Shown piece after piece: positions 5,166-5,210 of a DNA stretch of 5,210 nucleotides (position 1 is its first letter; every line of letters starts with the position of its first letter). Source of the stretch: an uncultured Faecalibacterium sp. (GTDB lineage: Bacteria > Bacillota > Clostridia > Oscillospirales > Ruminococcaceae); the NCBI GenBank assembly GCA_900765705.1, contig CAAFSR010000385.1:1-5210 (forward strand). Reading direction: 5' to 3'. The notes under the pieces were generated by a model. That model saw only the letters and a list, made by a program, of their open reading frames with translations, did not search any database and had not been told where the DNA came from. Position numbers and translations under genes: made by a program.

Positions 5166-5210
5166 ATGACCGTTAAAATCACTCTGGCCTGCACCGAGTG
5201 CAAGCAGCGC
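5166..5210 (+). CDS. rpmG: 50S ribosomal protein L33 (first 15 codons; continues past window)
   Basis: The visible peptide MTVKITLACTECKQR matches the N-terminus of the zinc-ribbon form of bacterial L33, a small (about 49-55 residue) protein of the large ribosomal subunit near the E site. Cys9 and Cys12 form the first CxxC zinc knuckle; the second pair would lie beyond the edge. The gene has its own strong promoter and an excellent ribosome site. In many Firmicutes rpmG is followed by secE and nusG, and that may be so here, but it cannot be seen. The call rests on 15 residues, which are very characteristic. Confidence 0.92.
   Translation, partial: MTVKITLACTECKQR

Noticed and set aside
5150..5176. 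Eight-codon ORF (MEVSTNDR) overlapping the rpmG start
   Set aside because: The only upstream purine box is 18 nt away, too far. Its ATG merges with the rpmG Shine-Dalgarno, so a leader peptide is not supported.

Overview
The window looks like chromosomal housekeeping DNA from a moderately GC-rich Firmicute. The most likely source is the Clostridia, family Oscillospiraceae/Ruminococcaceae, close to Faecalibacterium or Gemmiger. The clues are GC-rich coding sequence with AT-rich intergenic DNA, AGGAG-type ribosome binding sites, sigma-A promoters, and a DUF1934 (YwiB-like) gene beside argS as in Bacillus subtilis. The genus is inferred from general protein character and was not checked by a search.

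Layout, left to right. (1) Positions 1-491, minus strand: the first 163 residues of a DusB-type tRNA-dihydrouridine synthase, cut by the window edge. (2) Positions 492-603: a short intergenic region with an intrinsic terminator (T-run on the minus strand) and a perfect 19-bp-stem hairpin. (3) Positions 604-4856, minus strand: a compact four-gene unit, transcribed ddl, murI, DUF1934 gene, argS. ddl and murI overlap by 8 bp, and the other gaps are 14 and 35 nt. (4) Positions 4857-5165: a 309-bp divergent intergenic region with a sigma-A promoter facing each way, a terminator-like hairpin between them, and a structured leader before rpmG. (5) Positions 5166-5210, plus strand: the first 15 codons of rpmG (ribosomal protein L33).

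How the genes fit together. MurI makes D-glutamate and Ddl makes D-alanyl-D-alanine, two D-amino-acid inputs to the peptidoglycan stem peptide. ArgS charges tRNA-Arg, and the DUF1934 protein between them has no known function. The operon appears to start at a promoter near 4928-4956 and end at the terminator at 513-536. rpmG probably opens a separate translation/secretion cluster (often rpmG-secE-nusG), which lies outside the window.

No mobile element, CRISPR array, tRNA/rRNA gene or defence system was seen, and I found no convincing new biological system. The best leads are the hairpin/terminator pair just before dusB with a possible promoter inside it, a Gly in place of the usual Asn after the first catalytic Cys of MurI, a charged insert in ArgS, and the structured divergent region between ddl and rpmG.
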